Source: Microcystis aeruginosa FD4 (GTDB taxonomy: Bacteria; Cyanobacteriota; Cyanobacteriia; Cyanobacteriales; Microcystaceae). Taken from it: DNA of 64,000 nucleotides. Position 1 is the stretch's first letter; the number at the start of each line of letters is the position of its first letter. Below are positions 44,547 through 52,368 of this stretch, piece after piece. The DNA lies in NCBI RefSeq assembly GCF_009792235.1, contig NZ_CP046973.1:3782001-3846000 (forward strand), in the 5' to 3' direction. The position numbers and the translations under genes are program-made. Below the pieces are notes generated by a model that was not told the origin of the DNA, did not search any database, and saw only the letters and a program-made list of their open reading frames with translations.

Positions 44547-45173
44547 ATGACTTCCCCTGCTGTCGATCGAGTTTATCAAGGTCAATTCGGAGAGTTTACG
44601 ATTACGGATAGCGATCGCCTAGGGGTGCGTCTCTACCGTCTGGGATTAAATTTAGCGGCTTTTAGTTTCGCTGTCGCTACAATTATAGTTCTCACCCGAC
44701 CGCAATTATTGCCCCTGACCAACCTTTTATACATTAGTTTTTGTCTGGGGTTAGGCATCAGTTTATTGACTATCCATATTTATTTAATTCCCCTCCATCG
44801 TCTCCTGCAAGTTTTTTGGCTAATCGGGGTAATTACTTCCCTAATTTTCAGCCTCTATTCTCACCTTTCTCCCCTAGAATTTGTCTATAACCATCCGGTG
44901 AGTTTATTGGGTGTGGGCTTTATTTTTGCTAGTCTCACGGGGATTTATTTCAAAGAAGCTTTTTGTTTTAATCGTCTAGAAACCAAGTTTTTAACCCCTC
45001 TAGTTCCCACCCTTTTGCTCGGTCATCTTTTGGGGATATTGCCCTTAAATTGGGAAAAGGGGCTATTAATTCTCTGGGCGACTTTATTCGTTATCTTTGC
45101 TCTGGGAAAGTTAAGCCAACCTCTCCCCAACGATATCGGTGATAAATCGGTCTTTGAACATCTTAATCACTGA
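44547..45173 (+). CDS. DUF2301 integral membrane protein
   Basis: A 208-residue protein with a soluble N-terminus (YQGQFGEFTITDSDRLGVRL) and about six hydrophobic helices, ending in a short polar tail KSVFEHLNH. Such proteins (DUF2301) are conserved in cyanobacteria and plastid-bearing eukaryotes, but their function is unknown. The EAFCFNRLETKFLTP loop is the best-conserved part I recognise. A single gene, convergent with nrtD. Confidence 0.82.
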   Translation: MTSPAVDRVYQGQFGEFTITDSDRLGVRLYRLGLNLAAFSFAVATIIVLTRPQLLPLTNLLYISFCLGLGISLLTIHIYLIPLHRLLQVFWLIGVITSLIFSLYSHLSPLEFVYNHPVSLLGVGFIFASLTGIYFKEAFCFNRLETKFLTPLVPTLLLGHLLGILPLNWEKGLLILWATLFVIFALGKLSQPLPNDIGDKSVFEHLNH

Positions 45174-45174
45174 C

Positions 45175-45198
45175 GAACTGATAACTGATAACTGATAC
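45175..45198. repeat. ACTGATA heptamer run between two convergent genes
   Basis: Three copies of the TGATAAC-type heptamer fill the 25-bp gap between the DUF2301 gene and nrtD. It belongs to the same repeat type as the tracts near 37.5, 48.5, 49.5 and 52.3 kb. Confidence 0.8.
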
Positions 45199-46197
45199 TT
45201 ATCTGGGGGCCTCTATGGTGGCAGGATTAGCAGTATTGGGAGTCTTGCTAGTGAACATTTGTATCAGACTAAAACCGACAAAAGCGAGTAAGGCTATGCC
45301 ACCAATAGTAGCAACAATTTTACCGACGAGATTTTCTGTGCGGGGTTGTTCGGGGGCATCCTCGTTGGGATCCTCTGAATGGGCAAAACGATTGTAGAGG
45401 AAATCGAGGGCTTCATTGCGGAGTTCGTAGTAACGGGGATCCTCGGTAATTTGGGAACGAACCCGGGGACGGGCAAAAGGCATCTTTAACACCTCACCGA
45501 TTTTAGCGCTCGGGCCGTTGGTCATCATCACCAAGCGATCGCACAAGAACAAAGCCTCATCGATATCGTGGGTAATCATCAACACCGTTAACTGGTGTTC
45601 TTGCCAGATTTTCAGCAATTCTTCCTGTAATTCCTCTTTGGTGATCGCATCTAAGGCCCCAAAGGGTTCATCGAGGATGAGGACTTGGGGACGAATGGCC
45701 AGGGCGCGTGCGATCGCAACCCGTTGTTTCATGCCTCCCGATAATTGGGCGGGTTTTTTCTGGGCTGCTGCTGTCAATCCCACTAAGGATAGATTTTCTT
45801 CCACGATCTTCACCTTCTCAGCCTGAGATTTTTGGGGATAAACCGAATTAACCCCGATGTAAACGTTCTCAAAGGCAGTTTTCCAGGGCAAAAGCGAATA
45901 ATTTTGGAATACCATCATCCGGTCTGGCCCTGGTTCCTTAACCTCTTTATCCTGTAGCAGCACTTGCCCACGACTAGGAGAAGAAAACCCCGCCACCATA
46001 TTTAAAAGGGTCGATTTACCACAGCCGGAGTGACCGATAATGCAGACAAATTCCCCCTCATTGACTTGCAGCTCCACACCGTCTAAAACGGTGTAAACCC
46101 CTTCTTGAGAGGGGTATTCTTTGGCAACATTGCTAACTAATAAAAAAGGCTGGGTGGTGGTGCTGGAATTCACGGTCTTATCGGTAAAAGTTTGCAT
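45199..46197 (-). CDS. nrtD: Nitrate ABC transporter ATP-binding subunit NrtD
   Basis: One of the two ATPases of the NrtABCD nitrate/nitrite importer. Residues ~15-275 are the ABC domain: Walker A IIGHSGCGKSTLLNM, signature QLSGGMKQRVAIARAL, Walker B VLILDEPFGALD, and the MITHDIDEALFL switch. The protein then continues ~55 residues with an acidic linker (HSEDPNEDAPEQPRTEN). A predicted membrane helix follows (IVATIGGIALLAFVGFSLI), so it is longer than a plain ABC subunit. It is the last gene of the operon, separated from nrtC by a 214-bp miniature element. Confidence 0.94.
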   Translation of the reverse strand: MQTFTDKTVNSSTTTQPFLLVSNVAKEYPSQEGVYTVLDGVELQVNEGEFVCIIGHSGCGKSTLLNMVAGFSSPSRGQVLLQDKEVKEPGPDRMMVFQNYSLLPWKTAFENVYIGVNSVYPQKSQAEKVKIVEENLSLVGLTAAAQKKPAQLSGGMKQRVAIARALAIRPQVLILDEPFGALDAITKEELQEELLKIWQEHQLTVLMITHDIDEALFLCDRLVMMTNGPSAKIGEVLKMPFARPRVRSQITEDPRYYELRNEALDFLYNRFAHSEDPNEDAPEQPRTENLVGKIVATIGGIALLAFVGFSLIQMFTSKTPNTANPATIEAPR

Positions 46198-46244
46198 ATT
46201 CGTCCTAGATTTATTCTAAGGTGGGCTTTGCCCACCACAACTAT

Positions 46245-46470
46245 TAATTCGGGTCTGCTGAAAAAGTTTTTCGTGGGGTGTGGGGTGTGGGGTGTGGGGT
46301 GTGGGGTGTGGGGTTTTAGAGATTTTCATCTGGTCAATTACCTAATTTTCAGGGAAAAAGTCCCGGAATTTTCCCCCCGATCACTCCCATATCTCGTACT
46401 TTTTGATTGCCAAAAAGTCTAAAAGTTTTACCCAACAAGGTTTTTAGATTTATTCAGCCAACCTTAATTA
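46245..46470. mobile_element. Miniature element family A, copy 3
   Basis: An element at 46251-46464 with ends GGGTCTGCTGAA and inverted AGGTTGGCTGAA, flanked by taattc (46245-46250) and taatta (46465-46470). It contains five GGGGTGT heptamers and the same core as copies 1 and 4. It is inserted precisely at the nrtC stop codon: the stop lies in the target duplication, so NrtC is not altered. The element separates nrtC from nrtD. Confidence 0.87.
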
Positions 46471-48470
46471 GCGACGGGATCATCGAGGAGAACTTCCGAG
46501 ACGCGATAATCGCGACGGATCGAGAAACGTTCCAGATAGCCGATCGGATCGTCAGGATTGAAAATAAGATGATCAAAGAGGGCAAAACTGTGGCGATTGG
46601 GTTCCAAATCGGGAAGGCCCAAGGACCGACAAGCTTCACCAAACAGATCGGGACGACGGACGCGTTCAATCACTTCCACCCAGTTGCGGGGGAAAGGCGC
46701 GTAACCCCAACGGGCAAGCTGAGTTAGGGTCCATAGGGCCTCACTCCGGCCTGGACAGTTAGCTTGATCGACGTAAAACTGGTTAAATCGGAATAGGGCT
46801 TCGGGGGCAGTTCCTAAACCGCGATCGTAACCGTCGAGGAAACCGGGGCGAATAATTGCGCTATCCACACCCACATACCGGGGCTGACTGAGAATATTAA
46901 CGATATCTTCCCGATTACGCCGATCATCGCAGTATTCACAGGCTTTAATTAAAGCTTTCACCATGGCGATATGGGTTTCGGGATGTTTCGCTGCCCAAGT
47001 TTCCTTGACTCCGAGAACTTTTTCCTGGTGTCCGGGCCAAATATCAAGATCGGTGGCGATAACGTAGCCTAATTTTTCGTGAACGGCGTAGGAGTTCCAG
47101 GGTTCCCCCACACAATAACCGTCGATGTTACCCGCTTTTAGTAGGGAAACCATCTGAGGCGGCGGAATTACGGCTAAATTGACATCACTATCGGGATCGA
47201 TGTCGCCACTAGCTAACCAGTAGCGTAAGAGCAGATTGTGCATGGAGGCGGGGTGAACCATGCCAAAAGTGGCGATTTTATCGGGACTTTGCTGGAGGGC
47301 CTCCTTTAAGTCCTCCAGTTTTTCTACCCCCAATTCCCTGTATTTATTGCTGAGGGTGATGGCGTTACCGTTGCGACTGAGTACCAAGGCGCTAATCACG
47401 GGGACAGAGGGCTTATTTCCAGCCCCAATCGTCATGCTGAGGGGCATTCCCGCCACCATCTGGGCCGCATCGAGACGACCGGTGGCCACTCCTTGGGCGA
47501 GTGCTTTCCAGTTGGGTTCCCTTTGCAGGACAACATCCTCTAATCCTTCCTCGGCGAAGAAACCTTTCTCTTTGGCGATCATAATCGGGGCGCAATCGGT
47601 GAGGGGGATAAAACCGATGGTAGGATTGGTTTTCAATCTGGTAGCTTGGCCGATCACAGTCACCGGACCCGTGGGTTGACCGACTTTCTTCGATCGCTTC
47701 TGTTGGTTGAGGAAGTAAACGATCTCGTTACGGAGGGAGTAGTAACTAGGGTGGTTAACTACTTCCAAACGATGCCGGGGTCTGGGAATGGGAACATCGA
47801 GAATCTGACCGATATGGGCCTCTGGACCGGTGGTTAACATCACCACTCGATCGGATAGTAATAGGGCCTCATCCACATCGTGCGTGACCATGATACAGGT
47901 AACGTGGCTTTCTTCGACGATTTCCATCAAACGTTCCTGTAAATTGCCTCTGGTTAACGCATCCAGCGCCCCAAAGGGTTCATCGAGTAGCAGGACTTTT
48001 GGCCGTAGGGCTAAAGCGCGGGCGATCGCTACCCGTTGTTTCATGCCTCCCGATAATTCTCCCGGTCGTTTGTTGGCGGCATGGCGCAGGTGTACCATAT
48101 CGATACTATGTTCGATGACACTTTTGCGTTCAGCGGCCGGTAGATGACGCAGCACACGGTTAACCCCTAGGGCGATATTTTGCCGGACGGTTAACCAAGG
48201 CAGCAGAGAATAATTCTGGAACACCACCATGCGATCGGGACCGGGGCCTTTAATTTCTCTTCCCTCTAAAATCACCCCTCCCACCGTCGGGCGATCGAGT
48301 CCGGCGACCATATTTAAGAGGGTGGATTTCCCACAACCGGAGTGACCGATTAAAGAGATAAATTCCCCTTGAGTAACGCTGAGATCGATATTTTTCAGGG
48401 CGATATATTGACGGCCATCGGGGAGAGGGAAAACCTTATCAATGTGATCGACTTCAATAAATGCAGACAT
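46464..48470 (-). CDS. nrtC: Nitrate ABC transporter ATP-binding/substrate-binding-like subunit NrtC
   Basis: A 668-residue subunit with two parts. Residues ~1-260 are an ABC ATPase: LIGHSGCGKSTLLNMVAG, ELSGGMKQRVAIARALAL, VLLLDEPFGALDAL. Residues ~285-660 are a domain homologous to the NrtA binding protein (IGFIPLTDCAPIMIAKEKG and DGYCVGEPWNSYAVHEK). In Synechococcus that second domain senses nitrogen status and blocks uptake when ammonium is present; this is known for the family. The tail DDPVAN ends inside the target duplication of the downstream element. The gene follows nrtB after a heptamer tract and an element remnant. Confidence 0.95.
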   Translation of the reverse strand: MSAFIEVDHIDKVFPLPDGRQYIALKNIDLSVTQGEFISLIGHSGCGKSTLLNMVAGLDRPTVGGVILEGREIKGPGPDRMVVFQNYSLLPWLTVRQNIALGVNRVLRHLPAAERKSVIEHSIDMVHLRHAANKRPGELSGGMKQRVAIARALALRPKVLLLDEPFGALDALTRGNLQERLMEIVEESHVTCIMVTHDVDEALLLSDRVVMLTTGPEAHIGQILDVPIPRPRHRLEVVNHPSYYSLRNEIVYFLNQQKRSKKVGQPTGPVTVIGQATRLKTNPTIGFIPLTDCAPIMIAKEKGFFAEEGLEDVVLQREPNWKALAQGVATGRLDAAQMVAGMPLSMTIGAGNKPSVPVISALVLSRNGNAITLSNKYRELGVEKLEDLKEALQQSPDKIATFGMVHPASMHNLLLRYWLASGDIDPDSDVNLAVIPPPQMVSLLKAGNIDGYCVGEPWNSYAVHEKLGYVIATDLDIWPGHQEKVLGVKETWAAKHPETHIAMVKALIKACEYCDDRRNREDIVNILSQPRYVGVDSAIIRPGFLDGYDRGLGTAPEALFRFNQFYVDQANCPGRSEALWTLTQLARWGYAPFPRNWVEVIERVRRPDLFGEACRSLGLPDLEPNRHSFALFDHLIFNPDDPIGYLERFSIRRDYRVSEVLLDDPVAN

Positions 48471-48473
48471 TTT

Positions 48474-48506
48474 CAGTTATCAGTTATCAGTTATCAGTTA
48501 TCAGAT
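48474..48506. repeat. TCAGTTA heptamer tract between nrtB and nrtC
   Basis: More than four perfect TCAGTTA units immediately upstream of the nrtC start codon. It leaves little room for a normal ribosome-binding site, so nrtC translation may depend on sequence within the tract. Confidence 0.85.
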
Positions 48507-48539
48507 GTGAGTTTTTAGTTTACTGTTTACTTAAAAAGC

Positions 48540-48578
48540 TCCCCACACCCTGCCACCAGGAAAAACTTTTTGCCGCAA
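48540..48578. mobile_element. Remnant end of miniature element family A
   Basis: About 40 bp (tccccacaccctgccaccag, then gaaaaactttttgccgcaaaccc) matching the terminal segment of copy 4 at 56757-56795. No other end is found nearby. It lies just after the nrtB stop codon, so the nrt operon has been hit twice by this family. Confidence 0.6.
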
Positions 48579-48581
48579 ACC

Positions 48582-49409
48582 CTATTTATTTTCTTCGGGT
48601 ACAACTAATTTAGCGATGTAGGCCATGAGGCGATCGAGTAGGAAACCAACAATACCCACATAAATCAGGGCGAGGATAATTTCACTGATCATAGAACTAT
48701 TCCAAGCATCCCAGATAAAGAAGCCAATTCCCACGCCACCGATCAGCATTTCCGCCGCTACAATCGCCAACCAAGATAACCCGATACCGATTCTTAATCC
48801 CGTGAAAACGTAGGGAACGGTGGCGGGAAAAAGAATATTGAAAAAGTATTCAACTTTGGATAATTTCAGCACTCTAGAGACGTTTTTATAGTCTTGGGGA
48901 ACCTGTTGTACTCCCACGGCTGTATTAATAATAATTGGCCAAATTGCTGTAATAAAAATTACAAATATGGCACTAGGTTCGTTATTACGAAAAGCCGCTA
49001 GGGAGATGGGTAGCCAAGCTAGGGGGGGAACGGTACGCAGGATTTGGAAAATCGGATCGATCGCATCATAAATTAGGGCGCTACTACCGATTAAAATACC
49101 CGCAGCGATGCCAACAATAGCGGCAAGGGTAAAACCGACGGCCACCCGTTGTAAACTCGCAAAAATTTGCCAGAATAACCCCACATCCGTGCCACCATTA
49201 TTGAAAAAGGGATTAATAATTAATTCCCAAGTCTCATTAACAACTTTAGTGGGACTAGGAAGGGGGGCATCGGGACTAAAACAGAGTATTTGCCAGATGA
49301 GCAGGACAATTAATAAAGCAATAGCCGAAGTTGCTAGTTTGGGTAATTTTTTTTGCAGGTCTTTTACCCATTTTGGACTCTTAGAACGACGAGAAATAGA
49401 AACAGCCAT
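48582..49409 (-). CDS. nrtB: Nitrate ABC transporter permease NrtB
   Basis: A 275-residue inner-membrane permease with about six helices, starting after a basic N-terminus (RRSKSPKWVKDLQKKLPKL). TVPPLAWLPISLAAF and the EAA-type loop (SAEMLIGGVGIGFFIWDAW region, here AAEMLIGGVG) are the segments that contact the ATPases. It forms the transmembrane path for nitrate with NrtC and NrtD. It follows nrtA by ~200 bp of repeat-rich sequence. Confidence 0.93.
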   Translation of the reverse strand: MAVSISRRSKSPKWVKDLQKKLPKLATSAIALLIVLLIWQILCFSPDAPLPSPTKVVNETWELIINPFFNNGGTDVGLFWQIFASLQRVAVGFTLAAIVGIAAGILIGSSALIYDAIDPIFQILRTVPPLAWLPISLAAFRNNEPSAIFVIFITAIWPIIINTAVGVQQVPQDYKNVSRVLKLSKVEYFFNILFPATVPYVFTGLRIGIGLSWLAIVAAEMLIGGVGIGFFIWDAWNSSMISEIILALIYVGIVGFLLDRLMAYIAKLVVPEENK

Positions 49410-49419
49410 AATCAGTTAT

Positions 49420-49611
49420 CAGTGATCAGTTATCAGTTATCAGTGGTTGAGTTATCAGTGGTTGAGTTATCAGTGGTTCAGTGATCAGAAAGGATTTCAG
49501 TTATCAGTTATTAATTAACAGCAATCAGAAAATCATCTTTAACTGTTGACGGTTTACTGATTACTGCTTACCGAATCACTGATTACTGATTACTGATTAC
49601 TGATCACTGAT
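49420..49611. repeat. Long degenerate TCAGTTA/TCAGTGA tract between nrtA and nrtB
   Basis: Almost the whole 200-bp nrtA-nrtB gap consists of TCAGTTA, TCAGTGA and TCAGTGGTTGAGTTA-type units, followed by an inverse run of TGATTAC. The two runs are complementary (TGATTACTGATTACTGAT against ATCAGTTATCAGT), so the transcript could form a long imperfect stem that might act as a processing or stabilising element. Confidence 0.8.
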
Positions 49612-50934
49612 TTAAACCTTTTTAATCTTGAGAGATTTCAGGTAAGCGGTGGGATTTTCGGGGTCAAAAGTAACACCATCAAAGAAAGTTTCCACACCGC
49701 GGGAGGTAGAGGTGGGAATTTGAGCAGCCGGAACATTGAGGGCTGTGGCGGCTTCTCTCCAGATATCTTCCCGGTTAACTTGATCAACTAAAGCTTTGAT
49801 GTCTGTATCGGCGGGAATATAGCCCCAACGGATGTCTTCAGTCACAAACCAAGTATCATGACTCTTGTAGGGATAGGAAGCGTTATCAGCCCAGAATTTC
49901 ATGGCTACGGGGCTATTTTCGATTTTGCGACCATCACCGAAATCGATATTACCCTGCATTCTGCCCAAGATATCGGCGGGGTCAATTTTCAGCCATTCCC
50001 GTCCTGCAATAATCTCACACATTTCCTTAACATTAGCGGGATCATTGCACCATTGTTGCGCCTCCAGAACAGCCATGGTTAAAGCTTTGGCCGCTTTGGG
50101 ATTTTTATCCACCCAATCGGCGCGTAAAGCGAAGGCTTTTTCGGGGTGATCCTTCCACAATTCCCCAGTAATCAGGGCTGAATAACCGAGTTTTTGCTTG
50201 ACCAATTGGGCGTTCCAAGGTTCCCCCACACAGAAAGCTTGCATAGTGCCGACTTTCATGTTGGCCACCATTTGTGCTGGAGGAACAACAATTAGGGATA
50301 GATCTTTATTCGGATCAATGCCGCCGGCGGCTAACCAATAGCGCATCCAGAGATCGTGAGTACCACCGGGGAAAGTGACGGCGGCTTTAACTTCTTTGCC
50401 CGCAGATTTAGCTTTAGCGAAGGATTCTTTCAGTACACCGCTATCGAGGGCCACTTTCAGGTCTATGTATTCGTTAGAAATGGAAATCGCTTGACCGTTG
50501 GTATTCAAACGCGCCAGAATATACATCGGTACGGGCTGTTTAGTGATTTTGCCCAAGGTCATTAGGTAGGGCATGGGGGATAAAATATGCGCCCCATCGA
50601 TACCGTTACCCACCGAACCTAATTCGAGGTTATCCCGGGTTGCAGCCCAAGAGGCTTGTTTCATCACTTGCACATCAGGCATCCCGTATTTAGCGAATAA
50701 ACCTTTTTCTTTGGCGATAATTAAGGGGGCAGCGTCAGTGAGGGCAATAAAACCTAGTTTAGCGGTGGTGACTTCGGGAGTTTCTCCACTGGCAGCGGGG
50801 GAAGCGACAGGACTGCCGGCGGGGGAGGGACTGGTCGCGGTATTATTGGGAGTAGTGCAACCGTGGAGAATTGCTGTTCCTACGGCAGTTGCCCCAGCAG
50901 TGAAGATAAATCTACGTCTAGAAAGTTTACTCAT
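49612..50934 (-). CDS. nrtA: Nitrate-binding lipoprotein NrtA
   Basis: The periplasmic, membrane-anchored nitrate/nitrite-binding protein, 440 residues. The N-terminus has a twin-arginine-like SRRRFIFTAGATAVGTAIL and a lipobox ending LHGC, then a Ser/Pro/Ala linker. The binding core starts KLGFIALTDAAPLIIAKEKG and contains GIDGAHILSPMPYLMTLGK, and AFCVGEPWNAQLV. These follow the NrtA pattern rather than that of the bicarbonate protein CmpA. It is the first gene of nrtABCD and is preceded by an NtcA-type promoter ~350 bp upstream. Confidence 0.95.
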   Translation of the reverse strand: MSKLSRRRFIFTAGATAVGTAILHGCTTPNNTATSPSPAGSPVASPAASGETPEVTTAKLGFIALTDAAPLIIAKEKGLFAKYGMPDVQVMKQASWAATRDNLELGSVGNGIDGAHILSPMPYLMTLGKITKQPVPMYILARLNTNGQAISISNEYIDLKVALDSGVLKESFAKAKSAGKEVKAAVTFPGGTHDLWMRYWLAAGGIDPNKDLSLIVVPPAQMVANMKVGTMQAFCVGEPWNAQLVKQKLGYSALITGELWKDHPEKAFALRADWVDKNPKAAKALTMAVLEAQQWCNDPANVKEMCEIIAGREWLKIDPADILGRMQGNIDFGDGRKIENSPVAMKFWADNASYPYKSHDTWFVTEDIRWGYIPADTDIKALVDQVNREDIWREAATALNVPAAQIPTSTSRGVETFFDGVTFDPENPTAYLKSLKIKKV

Positions 50935-51472
50935 GGACCAAAAAATCGTGATTAGAAACTAAACAAAGGTGATGAAACGGTGAAAAATTCTCATTATTTC
51001 CCCTAACTGACTGCGGTGATAACCGAGAAAATTTCTGGAAAGTAACTGTTGATTGAGTAAGTATGCTGTAACTATTTTTATCTCTCGATCGCTTTGGATT
51101 CTCCATCTAGAGAGATTTAGCATTAGTTTTTGTCCAAGAGATTTTTCCTAGAAGCATAACAGTTTTGAGGAGTCGATAGATAGATAGGGTCGGTTTTTGG
51201 TCATCTGGGCTGGAAAGATCACTTTATTTTAGGGTTATTACCGAAGTAATTAACTTAAATTTACAGTCTTCAACGGGAAAGATCGTATAGATTGTTACAA
51301 AATATTGCTGGTCATGTAATAACAGCATAAAAATTTGTCGGAAACGCATGGTAGGGCGATGGGGATTTTTAGCTATAAGTCAGCGAACAGTCAAAATCAT
51401 AATATTAACGATTAGATTGAAAACGACATTAGCATCGGTGAAAAGTAAAAAAGTTGCCTATTAAATCAATCA
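50935..51472 (-). promoter_or_regulatory. nrt promoter with NtcA site, long leader
   Basis: No gene in this 538-bp divergent gap. On the minus strand a perfect GTA-N8-TAC NtcA site lies at 51285-51298 (GTAACAATCTATAC). It is followed after 21 bp by TAAATT at about 51258-51263, matching TAN3T. This is the class II NtcA-activated arrangement, so nrtABCD should be induced when combined nitrogen is scarce. The start point would lie near 51250, leaving a ~310-nt leader before nrtA. The plus-strand DUF6338 gene begins at the other end; I saw no clear promoter for it. Confidence 0.72.
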
Positions 51473-52132
51473 TTGTTTATGTTTGCCCTTATTCTCGCTC
51501 AATCCGCTCCTGGTCTGACCTTTAACACTTTTAATGCTGTTGTTTATACGGTCTGCTTTTTGGTTCCAGGGTTTTTAATTGACCTAACATTATCAAGATT
51601 TTTTTATAAGAAATCCGAGCAAGTTACTCTAATTTTATTAATATTTCTTACTTTAAGTTGTCTCAATTATGTTCCCTGGATATCCGTTTATCTGCTGCCA
51701 TGGAATCGGAGCATTTTAGAAAATCCTAGTTTTTTAGCCTTTGCTTTTATTATCATTATTTTTATTAGTCCAGTACTTATAGGGTTAACTTTAGGATATG
51801 TTAACCAAAAACAGTTATTAGAACGAGGACTATCTAGTTTAGGATTTAAAACGATTACAGGATTTCCTTCTGCTTGGGATTATTCTTTTAGTCGCATTGA
51901 AGAGCCTGTATGGGTGTTAATCACTCTCAAAGATGGCAGTCAGATAGCGGGATGGTTCGGAAAAAACTCTTTAGCTTCGTCAGAATTATCAGAGCGAGAT
52001 ATTTATCTGGAACTGGTGTATAAATTAGAAGATGATGCTTGGCAACCAGTCGCCAGAAGCGCAGGAATTTTGATTAATGCAGAGGAAATTCGCTATATTG
52101 AATTTTGGCAGGATCAAACAGAGGTAACTTAA
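51473..52132 (+). CDS. DUF6338-type membrane protein
   Basis: A 219-residue protein with three N-terminal hydrophobic helices (FNAVVYTVCFLVPGFLIDL, LILLIFLTLSCLNYVPWI, AFAFIIIIFISPVLIGLTL). A cytoplasmic C-terminal part follows with WDYSFSRIEEPVWVLITLKDG, then GWFGKNSLASSE and DIYLELVYK. The domain pattern corresponds to DUF6338, whose function is unknown. The stop codon is directly followed by the start of a small gene. No homologue with known role is recalled. Confidence 0.75.
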   Translation: MFMFALILAQSAPGLTFNTFNAVVYTVCFLVPGFLIDLTLSRFFYKKSEQVTLILLIFLTLSCLNYVPWISVYLLPWNRSILENPSFLAFAFIIIIFISPVLIGLTLGYVNQKQLLERGLSSLGFKTITGFPSAWDYSFSRIEEPVWVLITLKDGSQIAGWFGKNSLASSELSERDIYLELVYKLEDDAWQPVARSAGILINAEEIRYIEFWQDQTEVT

Positions 52133-52267
52133 ATGTCCGAAAAACAAGAACGACGGGTTCATAAAAACGACGGCTATCAAGCTAAAATTGATAAACCCCC
52201 CGGTAAACCGCCCCAGGGTGGTTCTAATGTTAAACTGCCACCAAATCAGGACAAGGAGAAAAAATAA
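52133..52267 (+). CDS. Small basic Pro/Lys-rich protein (44 aa)
   Basis: A 44-residue frame, MSEKQERRVHKNDGYQAKI then DKPPGKPPQGGSNVKLPP, ending QDKEKK. It begins at the base after the stop of the DUF6338 gene, so translation is likely coupled. It is highly charged and proline-rich, with no hydrophobic core, and is probably disordered. Such short downstream partners of DUF6338 genes occur elsewhere as I recall, but I cannot name a family. The immediate junction and clean composition support it as real. Confidence 0.65.
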   Translation: MSEKQERRVHKNDGYQAKIDKPPGKPPQGGSNVKLPPNQDKEKK

Positions 52268-52311
52268 AAGTTCTTGGGTGGCTATTCCCCCTTTTACCTG
52301 TTCCCTGTTCC

Positions 52312-52368
52312 CTGTTATAACTGATAACTGATCACTGATAACTGATCACTGATAACTGATCACTGAAT
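52312..52368. repeat. TGATAACTGATCAC heptamer tract
   Basis: Seven or so alternating CTGATAA and CTGATCA heptamers end directly at the start codon of the ABC exporter gene. Like the tracts near 48.5 and 37.5 kb it abuts a start codon. Confidence 0.85.

Noticed and set aside
45199..50934. Possible bicarbonate transporter (cmpABCD) instead of nitrate.
   Set aside because: The binding protein has the NrtA pattern (LGFIALTDAAPLIIAKEKG, CVGEPWNAQLV), and an NtcA box rather than a CmpR-type signal precedes it.
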